In this document: piece after piece, positions 57,103-64,000 of the stretch
Layout: each line of letters begins with the position of its first letter
Position numbering within the stretch: position 1 is the stretch's first letter
Assembly (NCBI RefSeq): GCF_013170845.1
Contig: NZ_CP033367.1
Coordinates: 4,899,001-4,963,000 of the forward strand
DNA from: Mesorhizobium loti R88b
GTDB taxonomy: Bacteria; Pseudomonadota; Alphaproteobacteria; Rhizobiales; Rhizobiaceae
Direction: 5' to 3'
DNA length: 64,000 nt
Notes under the pieces: model-generated
What the model was told of the DNA's origin: nothing
The model's database searches: none
The model's input: the letters and a program-made list of their open reading frames with translations, nothing else
Position numbers and translations under genes: made by a program

Positions 57103-57697
57103 TGGTGATTTCCTTTTTGGAGATAATTCCCGCGCTGACGCAGGATTCTAGAAACGTGTACGCACCATCGCCGACCACAGGCGGGCCGAACAGCGGTCCG
57201 CTGGTGGCGTCTGCTATTAGATTTGGATTGTTCCCACCAATGCGTCTTAGGCGCTCCCTAAAGGTGGCGGCCTCTTGGTTGGCCTGGCGCAACTCGATGA
57301 CCGCCATCGCGCGACGCCGCACCAGCCGCCGCCACTCGTCTGCTGTTTCACGGAGCGCTTCCGCAGCCGCGATGCGCCGTGCCTGGTTTTCGCGTTCGGC
57401 CAGCTCGTCGAGTGCGATGGTGACGGCCTGCTGCTCGACCAGTAGTTGAAAAAGTTCTTCGCCAGGTGTGGGAGATCGAGCGGCGGGCAACGCAGAGCCG
57501 TCCAACATCGATGCCGCCAAATCGCGGGGATCTGGTCCCCAATTCGACCTTTCCTCGGGCCGAATACCCTGGTGCTCAAGTTCGAGCCGGGCGGCGAGAA
57601 TATCCTTGCCGCGTTCTGTAAACGCGAGCCGCTTGTGCGAAATCGCTTCTAAATCTTGCGCAGGATTGTGCTTTGCCTCTGCTCTCGCGGTGGCCAT
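57092..57697 (-). CDS. helical protein before the capsid gene, possible scaffold
   Basis: ATG 57697 after AAGGA gives 201 residues, mostly charged helix (EQQAVTIALDELAERENQAR and REtadeW-like stretches, residues about 95-170), ending EITNAA. It overlaps the capsid start by 11 bases, so the two are co-translated. Position and helical make-up would suit a scaffolding or head-assembly factor; this is inference, and no family is recognised. Confidence 0.65.
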   Translation of the reverse strand: MATARAEAKHNPAQDLEAISHKRLAFTERGKDILAARLELEHQGIRPEERSNWGPDPRDLAASMLDGSALPAARSPTPGEELFQLLVEQQAVTIALDELAERENQARRIAAAEALRETADEWRRLVRRRAMAVIELRQANQEAATFRERLRRIGGNNPNLIADATSGPLFGPPVVGDGAYTFLESCVSAGIISKKEITNAA

Positions 57698-57889
57698 CTT
57701 TGATCCTTCATTTAGCTCGAGAAACGGTAGCCAGCGCAAATCTCCGACGAGAACGCGCTGGCTCGATCAACGACCGCCCCTGACGAGGCAGTCGGATTGG
57801 GAAGTGGAGGCGCACCAGAAAGGTGCGAATTGACCGCGCCCTCGGCTACTGGCCGAAAGAGCGCGTTAACGCATGACGGTGACGAGGCG

Positions 57890-59002
57890 TCAGGCGCAAA
57901 GCTTGTGTGGTGATGTCTCTACCCTCCAAGCTAAAGCCGGATTTGTGGCAAGTTCTGTCGAAGCAACCAACAACATCGCCACTTTCTCCAGCGCGTCGTT
58001 CGCCGCGCGCACGAATCTGTGCCGTGTCATGCCAAGGTTTGCTCCAGATTCGCTCGACGTTGCGCTACTGGTGGCAAGCGACAGGATTCGCATGTCAAAG
58101 CCATCGAGTTTTTCAGAGAGCCACCTCTTCACGACCGTGCGGATGGCTTCGTCGGACGCGCGTTTCCCGTGTCCATCGTGACTGGATCCGCTGCCGTGGA
58201 CGCGCGACACACCGCCCGTAAAACCGTCCGCAGCACCGTAGGCAGTGGGGAGGGAGGTGACCAGTGGCAGGTTAGGCGTGTTGGCGTACGCCTCGGCAAG
58301 CAATGCAGATGCTGCAATGGCGCGCTCGTTCGCACCCGAAAAGAAGGGCGTTCGGCCAGCCGACAGCGGTTGTATTGCCACCCTTCGATAAGGCTCTGGC
58401 TCCCAGGCCCCGGCGAGATTGACGTAGTCCCGTACGCACGTTGCGCTTCGCGTCGCCTTTATGGCCGGCTTTTCGAATGTCCTATATTCCGAAGGCTTTA
58501 ATGTTGTGCCTTTTTTACTGAGACCGCGCCCTATCATGGCGCCGGCCGGGATAATGATGTCGCCAGTCACAACCTTGCCAAATGCCAAGACGGGGCCGCG
58601 CTCCGTGCGGCGACACATCGTGAATGTAAGCGCGCCAATGTGCAAAGTCCGGTACTGCCACCGCTCAGAATGGGTCTGCCCCAAGCCGGTGCGCACAAAT
58701 ACGCGGCCGAGCATGGCGCGCTGTATCTCCTGTATACTGGGCCGCATACGCCATCCCGCACCTACGCCTTCCTTGTCTAGTGTCTCAAAGGTGTCAGGCA
58801 GGCAATTCGGTACATGGGGAGCCAGAAGTGCGTCGACGGCCTCCAGGGCGGCAAGCCGCTTGTTGTCGTTCGCGGCTCTAAGACGTTTCTGCGTCGGCGT
58901 TGTGGTAATGCGAACGCGCTCGTCCGGAAGGCTGTCCAGCCAAGTTCTGCGGTCGGCCAGGCTCGCAAAGTCTTCTGCTCTTTTTGGATTATCGTCATTC
59001 AT
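57890..59002 (-). CDS. hypothetical protein in satellite operon
   Basis: The 370-residue protein starts at 59002 (MNDDNPKRAEDFASLADRR). It has an Arg/Asn-rich N-terminal third, then a mixed region (WRMRPSIQEIQRAMLGRV, IIPAGAMIGRGLSKKGTTL) and a C-terminal helical part with NLGMTRHRFVRAANDALEKV that looks like a DNA-binding or packaging helix pair. No portal or terminase motif is seen. The role is unknown. A replication or packaging accessory is a guess from its position between DUF3987 and capsid genes. Confidence 0.7.
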   Translation of the reverse strand: MNDDNPKRAEDFASLADRRTWLDSLPDERVRITTTPTQKRLRAANDNKRLAALEAVDALLAPHVPNCLPDTFETLDKEGVGAGWRMRPSIQEIQRAMLGRVFVRTGLGQTHSERWQYRTLHIGALTFTMCRRTERGPVLAFGKVVTGDIIIPAGAMIGRGLSKKGTTLKPSEYRTFEKPAIKATRSATCVRDYVNLAGAWEPEPYRRVAIQPLSAGRTPFFSGANERAIAASALLAEAYANTPNLPLVTSLPTAYGAADGFTGGVSRVHGSGSSHDGHGKRASDEAIRTVVKRWLSEKLDGFDMRILSLATSSATSSESGANLGMTRHRFVRAANDALEKVAMLLVASTELATNPALAWRVETSPHKLCA

Positions 59003-59170
59003 TTTGGGTGGTCATCCCATCAGAGAAACCGGCCGTAGCCGGTAGAGCCGTCCGCAAAGTGCGTGACGGTTTGATTCAATTAGTGAAAGCTAATTTTTGC
59101 ATCGCGATGGATCGAAAGTTCGGGTTGGAAATTTGAGTCGCGGCCCGATTTGGGTCGCTGGAGATAAATC

Positions 59171-59434
59171 ATGAAAAAGACATTGCTCGTTTTGAGCCTT
59201 CTCATCCCCATTGCGGCATGCTCACGGACGGAACAGGGTGCCGCGGTCGGCGGTCTCGGTGGAGCAGCTATTGGTGCCGCCGTCGCTGGTAATCCGGTGC
59301 AAGGCGCCATCGTAGGCGGCGCCGCTGGAGCCATTGCTGGTGCAGTCATTGGACACGCTAGCGAGGCTGGCCAGTGCCGGTACCGCGGCCGCAATGGCCG
59401 CGTCTATGTCGATCGCTGCCCGGACGGTTATTGA
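59171..59434 (+). CDS. glycine-zipper lipoprotein
   Basis: The 87-residue protein has a lipoprotein signal (MKKTLLVLSLLIPIAAC, lipid Cys17) and a Gly/Ala-rich segment (VGGLGGAAIGAAVAGNPVQG and GGAAGAIAGAVIG) typical of membrane-inserting glycine zippers, then a short domain with two cysteines (QCRYRGRNG and DRCPDGY). Strand is opposite to the phage operon. Common in rhizobial chromosomes; on this element it is a minor cargo gene. Confidence 0.75.
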   Translation: MKKTLLVLSLLIPIAACSRTEQGAAVGGLGGAAIGAAVAGNPVQGAIVGGAAGAIAGAVIGHASEAGQCRYRGRNGRVYVDRCPDGY

Positions 59435-59575
59435 GGCAATCTGGCCGCGTGATCGACTTGAGGTCGCGCGGCCATTATTCGCTGGCTTTAGGTCTGGCCG
59501 GATTTTCCAAAGCGCCTCCCACGAAATCCGACGAACTTGCACCGTTTCGCCGTTTGTCATTCTTGCTGCAGCCAT
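59222..59575 (-). CDS. doubtful small protein, antisense to the lipoprotein gene
   Basis: ATG 59575 has a strong ribosome site (GGGAGG, 5 bases away) and lies 12 bases after the 59588 gene stop. The first 48 residues, including RRISWEALWKIRPDLKPANN, look like real protein. The rest, reading on to 59222, is antisense to the lipoprotein gene and low in complexity. It may be a truncated gene that reads into unrelated DNA. Kept at low confidence because the start signals are good. Confidence 0.35.
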   Translation of the reverse strand: MAAARMTNGETVQVRRISWEALWKIRPDLKPANNGRATSSRSRGQIASITVRAAIDIDAAIAAAVPALASLASVSNDCTSNGSSGAAYDGALHRITSDGGTNSCSTETADRGTLFRP

Positions 59576-59587
59576 TGGCGCCTCCCA

Positions 59588-59797
59588 TCATGCTTCGGCC
59601 CGCCGCACCTTATTGGCGCTTCCGGTGTAGAGGTTGCCATCTTCGTCGTCGGTGATGATCAGAAACCGGCCAGAATCGTGCGGGCTGTCGTCAGCGATGC
59701 CGACCACTCGGCATGAGTACCATTTCTCACCGCCGCCCATCTGGCGCACAGCGTACTCGGCTTCGAATGGTTCTATTGAAATTACGTTGCTGCTCAT
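59588..59797 (-). CDS. small hypothetical protein in satellite operon
   Basis: The 69-residue protein MSSNVISIEPFEAEYAVRQ... contains GEKWYSCRVVGIADD and a C-terminal FLIITDDEDGNLYTGSANKV, a small beta-rich domain. No known motif. It lies on the operon strand, 163 bases after the DUF3987 stop. Function unknown. Confidence 0.55.
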   Translation of the reverse strand: MSSNVISIEPFEAEYAVRQMGGGEKWYSCRVVGIADDSPHDSGRFLIITDDEDGNLYTGSANKVRRAEA

Positions 59798-59960
59798 TGT
59801 CGAATGCTTTCATGGGTAGTCTCCTCGTTTCTAGGAACACGTCACTGACCGTCCCTTGCGCGGGTGAGACGATTGAGAAAATCATCGTCCTCTTGGAGGT
59901 AGAAGAGAACGAAAATGGTTTCTGTCTCACGCGCACAAGGGCCACTCGGTGACACTTCGA

Positions 59961-61643
59961 TTAAGCCGCTTGTTTCAACCGCGCGGCATCCGCAATTATC
60001 TCGCGAACCTTCCGCCGCCGTTCCGCCTCTTCGCCTGCTCTGGCGGCGAATAGCGTGTGAACGGCCGGCCGTACGGTCCATTGCATGCTGTCCCTCCTTG
60101 CGGTGGGGACGGGCTCTAGCCACCCGAAGGCGTCAAGCCGGTCCAGCACGGCTTGCGCCTCGTAGTTGTCCATCGCACGCATAACGGTGTCGCCACGGCG
60201 GACGCTCCGAACTGTGACGCTTGGTGGCTGGTGCGCAAGAATCCAGCCTGCGGTCGCTAGCAACGCATCATGGCGCTCGGAAAGCCCGAGTACATCCGCA
60301 TAGAAGGCAATGGCGTGCGGGAACAGGAAGTCGTGCAGGAATGCTGCTACGCGGCGCGCCGTGTCTTCCTTCACCTCGGATGCCGGGCGGTTTCCCGTCG
60401 ACTCGATGCAGTGCCAAATGGCACATAGGCGAGCGAACAATCCGTCGTACTTGCCAATGTGGGCGGCAAGTTTCCTATTCATCGCCTCCCAACCGGCAGC
60501 CATGGCGTGGTGTTTTTCCTCCAGTTCATTACGGATAGCTTGCGCTCCCTTGTCAAACCGCAGCGGCACTTCCACCAGGCTGCCGGCGAGGGGCTTGCTG
60601 AGACCGTGGAGCCTATCAACAAGTGCCGCGTACATTGCAACGACTGGCGGTGTGGGCTCATCCTTCCCGATAGACGCACTGCCCAGCACGATAGGAAACA
60701 GCCTCTGAAGCAACCCGTCATCAACGGCATCGCCTGCCACTTTCCGCATCGGTTCCGGCTGGATCCCGCCGAGCATTGAGACGGAAAGATTGTCGATCCA
60801 GACATCGCCCCGGCCTATCCGGTTGACGGTATAGTTCCCGCCGTTGAAGGACTGGAGCCAGAAGGCGCGGTCTTTCGCGGCGCCGCGGTTGCCGGAGTAT
60901 TTGTCCATGGAACCGAACCAGCCAGAAAGCTCATCCTGAAGGCAGAGAACGCCGTTCGGGCTGTCTTTCAAAACCTCTTGCGCCGCCTCGATGGTGGTGT
61001 CCTCGAGCCGGAGTCGAACATGTTTCGGTGCCGATGCGGTCTTCTTTGGTTCTTTTTCTAGCGCATCGTATTCGGCCTTGGCCTCGACGTAAGCCCGGTA
61101 GAGTTCACGATCGATTTTCTTCAGAGGAGCCGTGGCGTTGGTGATTATCGGGCTCTTCTTAGTGCTCGGGCTGCCAACTAACGCGACCCAAATTCTCGGA
61201 GACTCCATCCAGTCGTCATGGCGCTTTACCTTCAACTGAATGCTGTCCGGAATTGCTGCCGCACAGACGGCCAAGGCCGCAGCGGCAAGCCCCCCAGCAT
61301 CGACGCCCATCATCTCGGCCTGGACGCGGGCGTATTCCTCGATAACAGGAGGAAGCAACCCGGACGGCAGCGGCGGGTGCGTGTAGCGCGCCCAAGGGTC
61401 AACGGGGCCATTGTCGTTGTCAGCCTTCGGCTTCCTTGGCGGCGGTTCAGGAACGTCCGATGGTGACAGGTAGTCCATGAATGCGAAACCAACCGGGTGA
61501 GGGCCGCCTACGTCGAATTTTACTTGACCACCAGGCGGCACGAACTTGACGACTGTCCCATGGCCTAACTTCGGGTGCTCGACGCGGTCGCCAACTTTAT
61601 AGGGACAGGGCTCTGACTCGCCCTTAGGATTGGTGTTCGACAA
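59961..61643 (-). CDS. DUF3987 protein, replication helicase/primase-like
   Basis: The 560-residue protein has a short N-terminal SH3-like segment (VGDRVEHPKLGHGTVVKF), then the DUF3987 domain: Walker A-like VGSPSTKKSPIIT, LCLQDELSGWFGSMDKY (Walker B region) and SMLGGIQPEPMRKVAGDAVD. DUF3987 proteins resemble D5-like helicases and are encoded on satellites and plasmids next to AlpA. The start is TTG 61643 with GGAGG 9 bases upstream, overlapping the previous gene by 20 bases. A longer TTG start at 61676 is less well placed. Confidence 0.85.
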   Translation of the reverse strand: MSNTNPKGESEPCPYKVGDRVEHPKLGHGTVVKFVPPGGQVKFDVGGPHPVGFAFMDYLSPSDVPEPPPRKPKADNDNGPVDPWARYTHPPLPSGLLPPVIEEYARVQAEMMGVDAGGLAAAALAVCAAAIPDSIQLKVKRHDDWMESPRIWVALVGSPSTKKSPIITNATAPLKKIDRELYRAYVEAKAEYDALEKEPKKTASAPKHVRLRLEDTTIEAAQEVLKDSPNGVLCLQDELSGWFGSMDKYSGNRGAAKDRAFWLQSFNGGNYTVNRIGRGDVWIDNLSVSMLGGIQPEPMRKVAGDAVDDGLLQRLFPIVLGSASIGKDEPTPPVVAMYAALVDRLHGLSKPLAGSLVEVPLRFDKGAQAIRNELEEKHHAMAAGWEAMNRKLAAHIGKYDGLFARLCAIWHCIESTGNRPASEVKEDTARRVAAFLHDFLFPHAIAFYADVLGLSERHDALLATAGWILAHQPPSVTVRSVRRGDTVMRAMDNYEAQAVLDRLDAFGWLEPVPTARRDSMQWTVRPAVHTLFAARAGEEAERRRKVREIIADAARLKQAA

Positions 61644-61857
61644 GGGCGACTGCCTCCGCTGAGATTTGGTCTGCAATAGCGATCGGGAAGGTTACGACAG
61701 CGCCGCCGTGGTGTTGCGGGCCATAGACGCGCCAGCCAGCGCGCGCCTGGACGAGCTTCAGGTCATAGAGTCTGATACCGTCATCCATCTCGACGTCGAA
61801 GCGTGCACGCACGGCTCCGCCGCCCGGTGGTTCCGGCCGAAGCGATAAGATTTTCAA
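61624..61857 (-). CDS. small conserved operon protein
   Basis: The 77-residue protein MKILSLRPEPPGGGAVRARF... has FDVEMDDGIRLYDLKLVQ and a strand-rich C-terminal half, an all-beta small domain. The TTG start at 61857 overlaps the stop of the 59-residue gene (TTGA), and its own stop lies inside the DUF3987 start region. Similar short proteins recur in rhizobial phage and satellite modules. Function unknown. Confidence 0.7.
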   Translation of the reverse strand: MKILSLRPEPPGGGAVRARFDVEMDDGIRLYDLKLVQARAGWRVYGPQHHGGAVVTFPIAIADQISAEAVALVEHQS

Positions 61858-62033
61858 AAGTGATTTCCCATTTGGAAGTGGCCGCCGTTGGTTCGGCGGG
61901 AGGTTTTTATAGTGGGGGCAAGGGTGGCTAGGCCGCTGCCTCCCACCGCGTCTTGCGCCAGGCCTGCACCGCTCGGATGGGCGGCAAGTTCGGCGTCAAG
62001 TTCTTCTAGGGTCATTTCGCTGATGGGCTTCAT
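61854..62033 (-). CDS. 59-residue overlapping operon protein
   Basis: The frame MKPISEMTLEELDAELAAHP... starts at ATG 62033, which overlaps the AlpA stop as ATGA, and its stop overlaps the next gene's start as TTGA. This perfect coupling at both ends argues it is real although short. The N-terminal MTLEELDAELAA is a small helix. Function unknown. Confidence 0.65.
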   Translation of the reverse strand: MKPISEMTLEELDAELAAHPSGAGLAQDAVGGSGLATLAPTIKTSRRTNGGHFQMGNHF

Positions 62034-62236
62034 GCTGCGGCCCTCGCACGGTCGTTGTCATTTGACGGCGCGCACTTGTTTGCATGCACCCACGCATCAA
62101 GATCTTCCGTGCTGTAAATGACACTGCTTCCGAGCTTTATGTACGTCGGGCCGGTGCCATAGCATCGGGCCTTGTCCAGGTAGGATTTGGAAAGGCCGAC
62201 GTAATCGGCCGCTTGGCTAACTCGCATATTTGCCAT
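62030..62236 (-). CDS. AlpA-family excisionase/regulator
   Basis: The 68-residue winged-helix protein has MRVSQAADYVGLSKSYLDKA, then CYGTGPTYIKLGSSVIYS and DLDAWVHANK, the AlpA/MerR-like DNA-binding pattern. It would control excision or the replication operon. ATG 62236 (MANMRVS) is chosen because GGAGG lies 7 bases upstream; an earlier ATG is too close to it. Its stop overlaps the next gene. Confidence 0.88.
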   Translation of the reverse strand: MANMRVSQAADYVGLSKSYLDKARCYGTGPTYIKLGSSVIYSTEDLDAWVHANKCAPSNDNDRARAAA

Positions 62237-62314
62237 GCATTTACCTCCGTGCACCTTGTTGCATGGAGGTAGATAGTCGTTTTCGCCTATTCAATTTATG
62301 CAAAGAAATGGGAT

Positions 62315-62689
62315 TTATTCGCGGTTTTCCATGTCGTGGGCCTCTTTGGCCTCCTGAAATGTTGTGACGGCTTTGCGCACGTGCGTCTCTGAGCAACCAA
62401 ACTTCTTTGCCAGTTTTCGCAGCGCTTCTTCATAAAGAACCCCGTCATCGCGGAGCCAACCAAACTGCTCGCCGATCTCCAACCAATATCGCGGCAGAGC
62501 CTTTTTTCTTCCCCGTGGCCTCTTCGGTGGCTTGAGCATGTCAGCCGCCAGCCGCTGTACGACGGCGTCCGCCTTGCCTGAGCGCAGAACATCGACCATC
62601 AGCGTTTTGGCATCCTCGGTACGCCCCTCGCTTAGTGCCGCCTCGATCGGAAGGACCTGCAGACTAAATCCCTTTGGAAGCGGTGCCAT
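62315..62689 (-). CDS. helix-turn-helix protein coupled to the integrase
   Basis: The 124-residue protein starts at ATG 62689, one base after the integrase stop, with its ribosome site inside the integrase end. The N-terminal half is charged helix (TEDAKTLMVDVLRSGKADAV), then KRPRGRKKALPRYWLEIGEQ and a C-terminal helix-turn-helix (LRKLAKKFGCSETHVRKAV). Likely DNA-binding; it may regulate integration. A longer upstream frame overlapping integrase is rejected. Confidence 0.75.
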   Translation of the reverse strand: MAPLPKGFSLQVLPIEAALSEGRTEDAKTLMVDVLRSGKADAVVQRLAADMLKPPKRPRGRKKALPRYWLEIGEQFGWLRDDGVLYEEALRKLAKKFGCSETHVRKAVTTFQEAKEAHDMENRE

Positions 62690-62690
62690 T

Positions 62691-63926
62691 TCATTTGCCT
62701 CCGATCGCGTCGGCGATCTTGCCCGCGATGGCATCCGCAGCGGCGCGCACAGGGTCGACATGAAGATGGGCGTAGCGTTGCGTCGTGCCTGCATCGGCAT
62801 GGCCGAGCAGCTTCCCTATGATTGGCAGGGACATGCCGTCGCCAGCGCCGACCGACGCGAACGTGTGGCGTAAGTCGTGAAGATGAACGTCACCAAGTCC
62901 GGCCCTCCCGGCTATTGCTGCCCACGGCTTCTTAAGATCGGCGCGCGGTGCCTCATGCTCTGTTGCTGCTGAATGACCGGCTATCACGAACTTACCCACG
63001 CGCGGCAATGCGTCCAGCACCGCCTGTGCTGCCGCGGATAGCACTACGGTCTTGCGACCGGTCTTTGAGTCGGGCAGCAACAACAGTCCGCGCTTCTCGT
63101 CGTATTCGGACCAGCGCAAGTTCAGGATCTCCCGCAAGCGGCAGCCTGTCAGCATCAGCAATCGAATGGCGCCGGTCACGTGTGGGCCGTAGACGGTCCT
63201 GTTCTTCTCTTTCGGCGCGTGCTTGCTCTCAGATGATTTGTGCGGAACGCCGATCGTCTCAGCTTCGCGCATAGCGTCGCCCAGCCTTGCCATCTCGTTA
63301 GCCGACAAGAACCGCTCGCGGGCTTCCTCCTTGTTTCTGTCGATCTTTGCGGCCGGGTTCACGCCCTCGGGAACATAACCGCGCTTGGCGCCCCACACAA
63401 AGGCCGCCGACAGCAAAGCCATTGCCCGATTGGCGGAGTACTTCGCCTTCTTCGACATGGCGGAATGTGCGCGCTGTACGTCAACACGAGTGAGGACAAC
63501 GGCTTTCGTTGTACCCATCTGCGGTTCGATATGTTTGGCCAGCGTGATCTTGTAGAACGCGCGTGTCGACTCCTTCATTTCCTTTTCAGAAATGTAGTCG
63601 GCGACGAGCTGCCTTACCGTTCCGCTTGCCCGCTCGTCCGACCGCTCTTTGACCAAATCCTTGCCAAGCGCAGCGTTCGCAATCGCCTTGCGCGCAGCCT
63701 CGCGCGCCTCATTGGCTTTTAGTGTGCCGACGCGGCCGAGCTTCAATCGCTTTTTGGCGCCGCCAGCCACGGGCCGATATTCGGCGAAATACGTTCCTGT
63801 GTTGCCTGTCGTCCGGTAGAGGCCGAAACCGGTTAGGTCATCGTCAAAATAGTAAGTTGTTTTGTTCGGCCTGGCGCCTTCCATGATGCCTGAAACTGCC
63901 GCCGCCGTGATCTTGATTTTAGCCAC
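62691..63926 (-). CDS. int: tyrosine recombinase (site-specific integrase)
   Basis: The 411-residue phage-type integrase has all catalytic residues: Arg263 in TGCRLREILNL, Lys288 in DSKTGRK, His350 and Arg353 in LHDLRHTFAS, His376 in LLGHADAG and Tyr385 in TTQRYAHL. The N-terminal part (residues 1-60) is DUF4102-like. GTG 63926 is preferred to GTG 63932 because GGGGG is correctly spaced from it. The gene reads inward from the right end, next to arm-type repeats, as expected for a tRNA-integrating element. Confidence 0.95.
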   Translation of the reverse strand: MAKIKITAAAVSGIMEGARPNKTTYYFDDDLTGFGLYRTTGNTGTYFAEYRPVAGGAKKRLKLGRVGTLKANEAREAARKAIANAALGKDLVKERSDERASGTVRQLVADYISEKEMKESTRAFYKITLAKHIEPQMGTTKAVVLTRVDVQRAHSAMSKKAKYSANRAMALLSAAFVWGAKRGYVPEGVNPAAKIDRNKEEARERFLSANEMARLGDAMREAETIGVPHKSSESKHAPKEKNRTVYGPHVTGAIRLLMLTGCRLREILNLRWSEYDEKRGLLLLPDSKTGRKTVVLSAAAQAVLDALPRVGKFVIAGHSAATEHEAPRADLKKPWAAIAGRAGLGDVHLHDLRHTFASVGAGDGMSLPIIGKLLGHADAGTTQRYAHLHVDPVRAAADAIAGKIADAIGGK

Positions 63927-63941
63927 GTCCACCCCCGTTTA

Positions 63942-63960
63942 TAGCCACTGTGTAGCCAGC
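63942..63960 (+). repeat. integrase arm-type repeat, right end
   Basis: TAGCCACTGTGTAGCCAGC matches the left-end copy at 46548 at 17 of 19 positions; a further TTAGCCACG lies at 63919, inside the integrase start region. The cluster just outside the integrase gene suggests the right att core lies after 64000. Confidence 0.6.
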
Positions 63961-64000
63961 ACTTAGGCAGCGGCAGCATATTAGTCAAGTGGGCACAAGT

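Larger units (their letters stand above)
46499..64000. mobile_element. integrated element at tRNA-Pro, phage-satellite-like (right end outside window)
   Basis: The element begins at the 3' end of an intact tRNA-Pro and carries a tyrosine integrase reading inward from the far side (start 63926). Copies of a 19-base repeat lie near both ends (46548 and 63942). Gene content is integrase, AlpA, DUF3987, HK97 capsid and protease plus unrelated cargo, with AT-richer patches around 53-55 kb. The expected second copy of the tRNA 3' end is not in the window, so the right boundary must lie shortly after 64000. Size is therefore at least 17.5 kb. It could be a defective prophage rather than a working satellite. 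Confidence 0.85.

Noticed and set aside
46499..64000. CRISPR array or insertion sequence in the element
   Set aside because: No regularly spaced direct repeats and no transposase-like protein were seen; the repeats present are pairs or inverted.

Overview
The window looks like a chromosomal segment of a Rhizobiales alphaproteobacterium, most likely Mesorhizobium or a close relative. It has high GC and a compact clpP-clpX-lon-HU block. It also has rplM-rpsI, a type 2 argC next to an agmatinase gene, COX15-type heme A synthase, DUF2842, and a DUF768 protein, a family typical of mesorhizobia. This assignment is inference from gene content; no 16S rRNA gene is present.

Region 1 (1-46.4 kb) is ordinary core and near-core chromosome. 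It opens with a creatininase/SIS-domain pair divergent from an aldo-keto reductase. The protein-quality block (HU, Lon, ClpX, ClpP) follows, all on the minus strand. Then come metabolic singletons: an FAD oxidoreductase, a cytochrome P450, a GT25 glycosyltransferase, O-acetylhomoserine sulfhydrylase with a cupin, an enoyl-CoA hydratase and a hotdog thioesterase. Next is the rplM-rpsI ribosomal pair behind a clear sigma-70 promoter. An MFS exporter follows, with a broken second copy of its 3' end on the far side of a methyltransferase gene. Further on are a GDPD, an acyltransferase, agmatinase, argC and a frameshifted phosphotransferase, then COX15. A GntR-controlled ABC importer/hydantoin racemase operon sits at 32.4-38.3 kb. 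An exopolysaccharide cluster occupies 39.2-46.4 kb: a chain-length/tyrosine-kinase-like protein, an outer-membrane export lipoprotein, a GT4, a polyprenyl-phosphate sugar transferase and a Wzy-like polymerase.

Region 2 (46.5 kb to the window end) is an integrated element behind an intact tRNA-Pro(GGG). Copies of a 19-base TAGCCAC-type repeat lie near both ends. A tyrosine integrase reads inward from the right end. The right half (55.4-63.9 kb) is a compact minus-strand phage-satellite-like module: integrase, helix-turn-helix protein, AlpA, three tightly overlapping genes ending in a DUF3987 replication protein, an unknown 370-residue protein, a helical protein, an HK97 major capsid protein and a prohead protease. 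I find no portal, terminase, tail or lysis gene. The left half (46.5-55 kb) is cargo: a DUF6602 nuclease-like protein, an ArsR regulator, a DUF768 protein, a stand-alone ATP-dependent DNA ligase and an XRE regulator. It also carries an AT-richer two-gene module that couples a multi-pass membrane protein to a P-loop kinase/Nudix fusion.

The best candidates for something undescribed are the membrane protein + kinase-Nudix pair (53.0-55.0 kb), read here as possible anti-phage cargo, and the capsid-plus-protease-only satellite that carries it. Both functional readings are inference from domain content and context.
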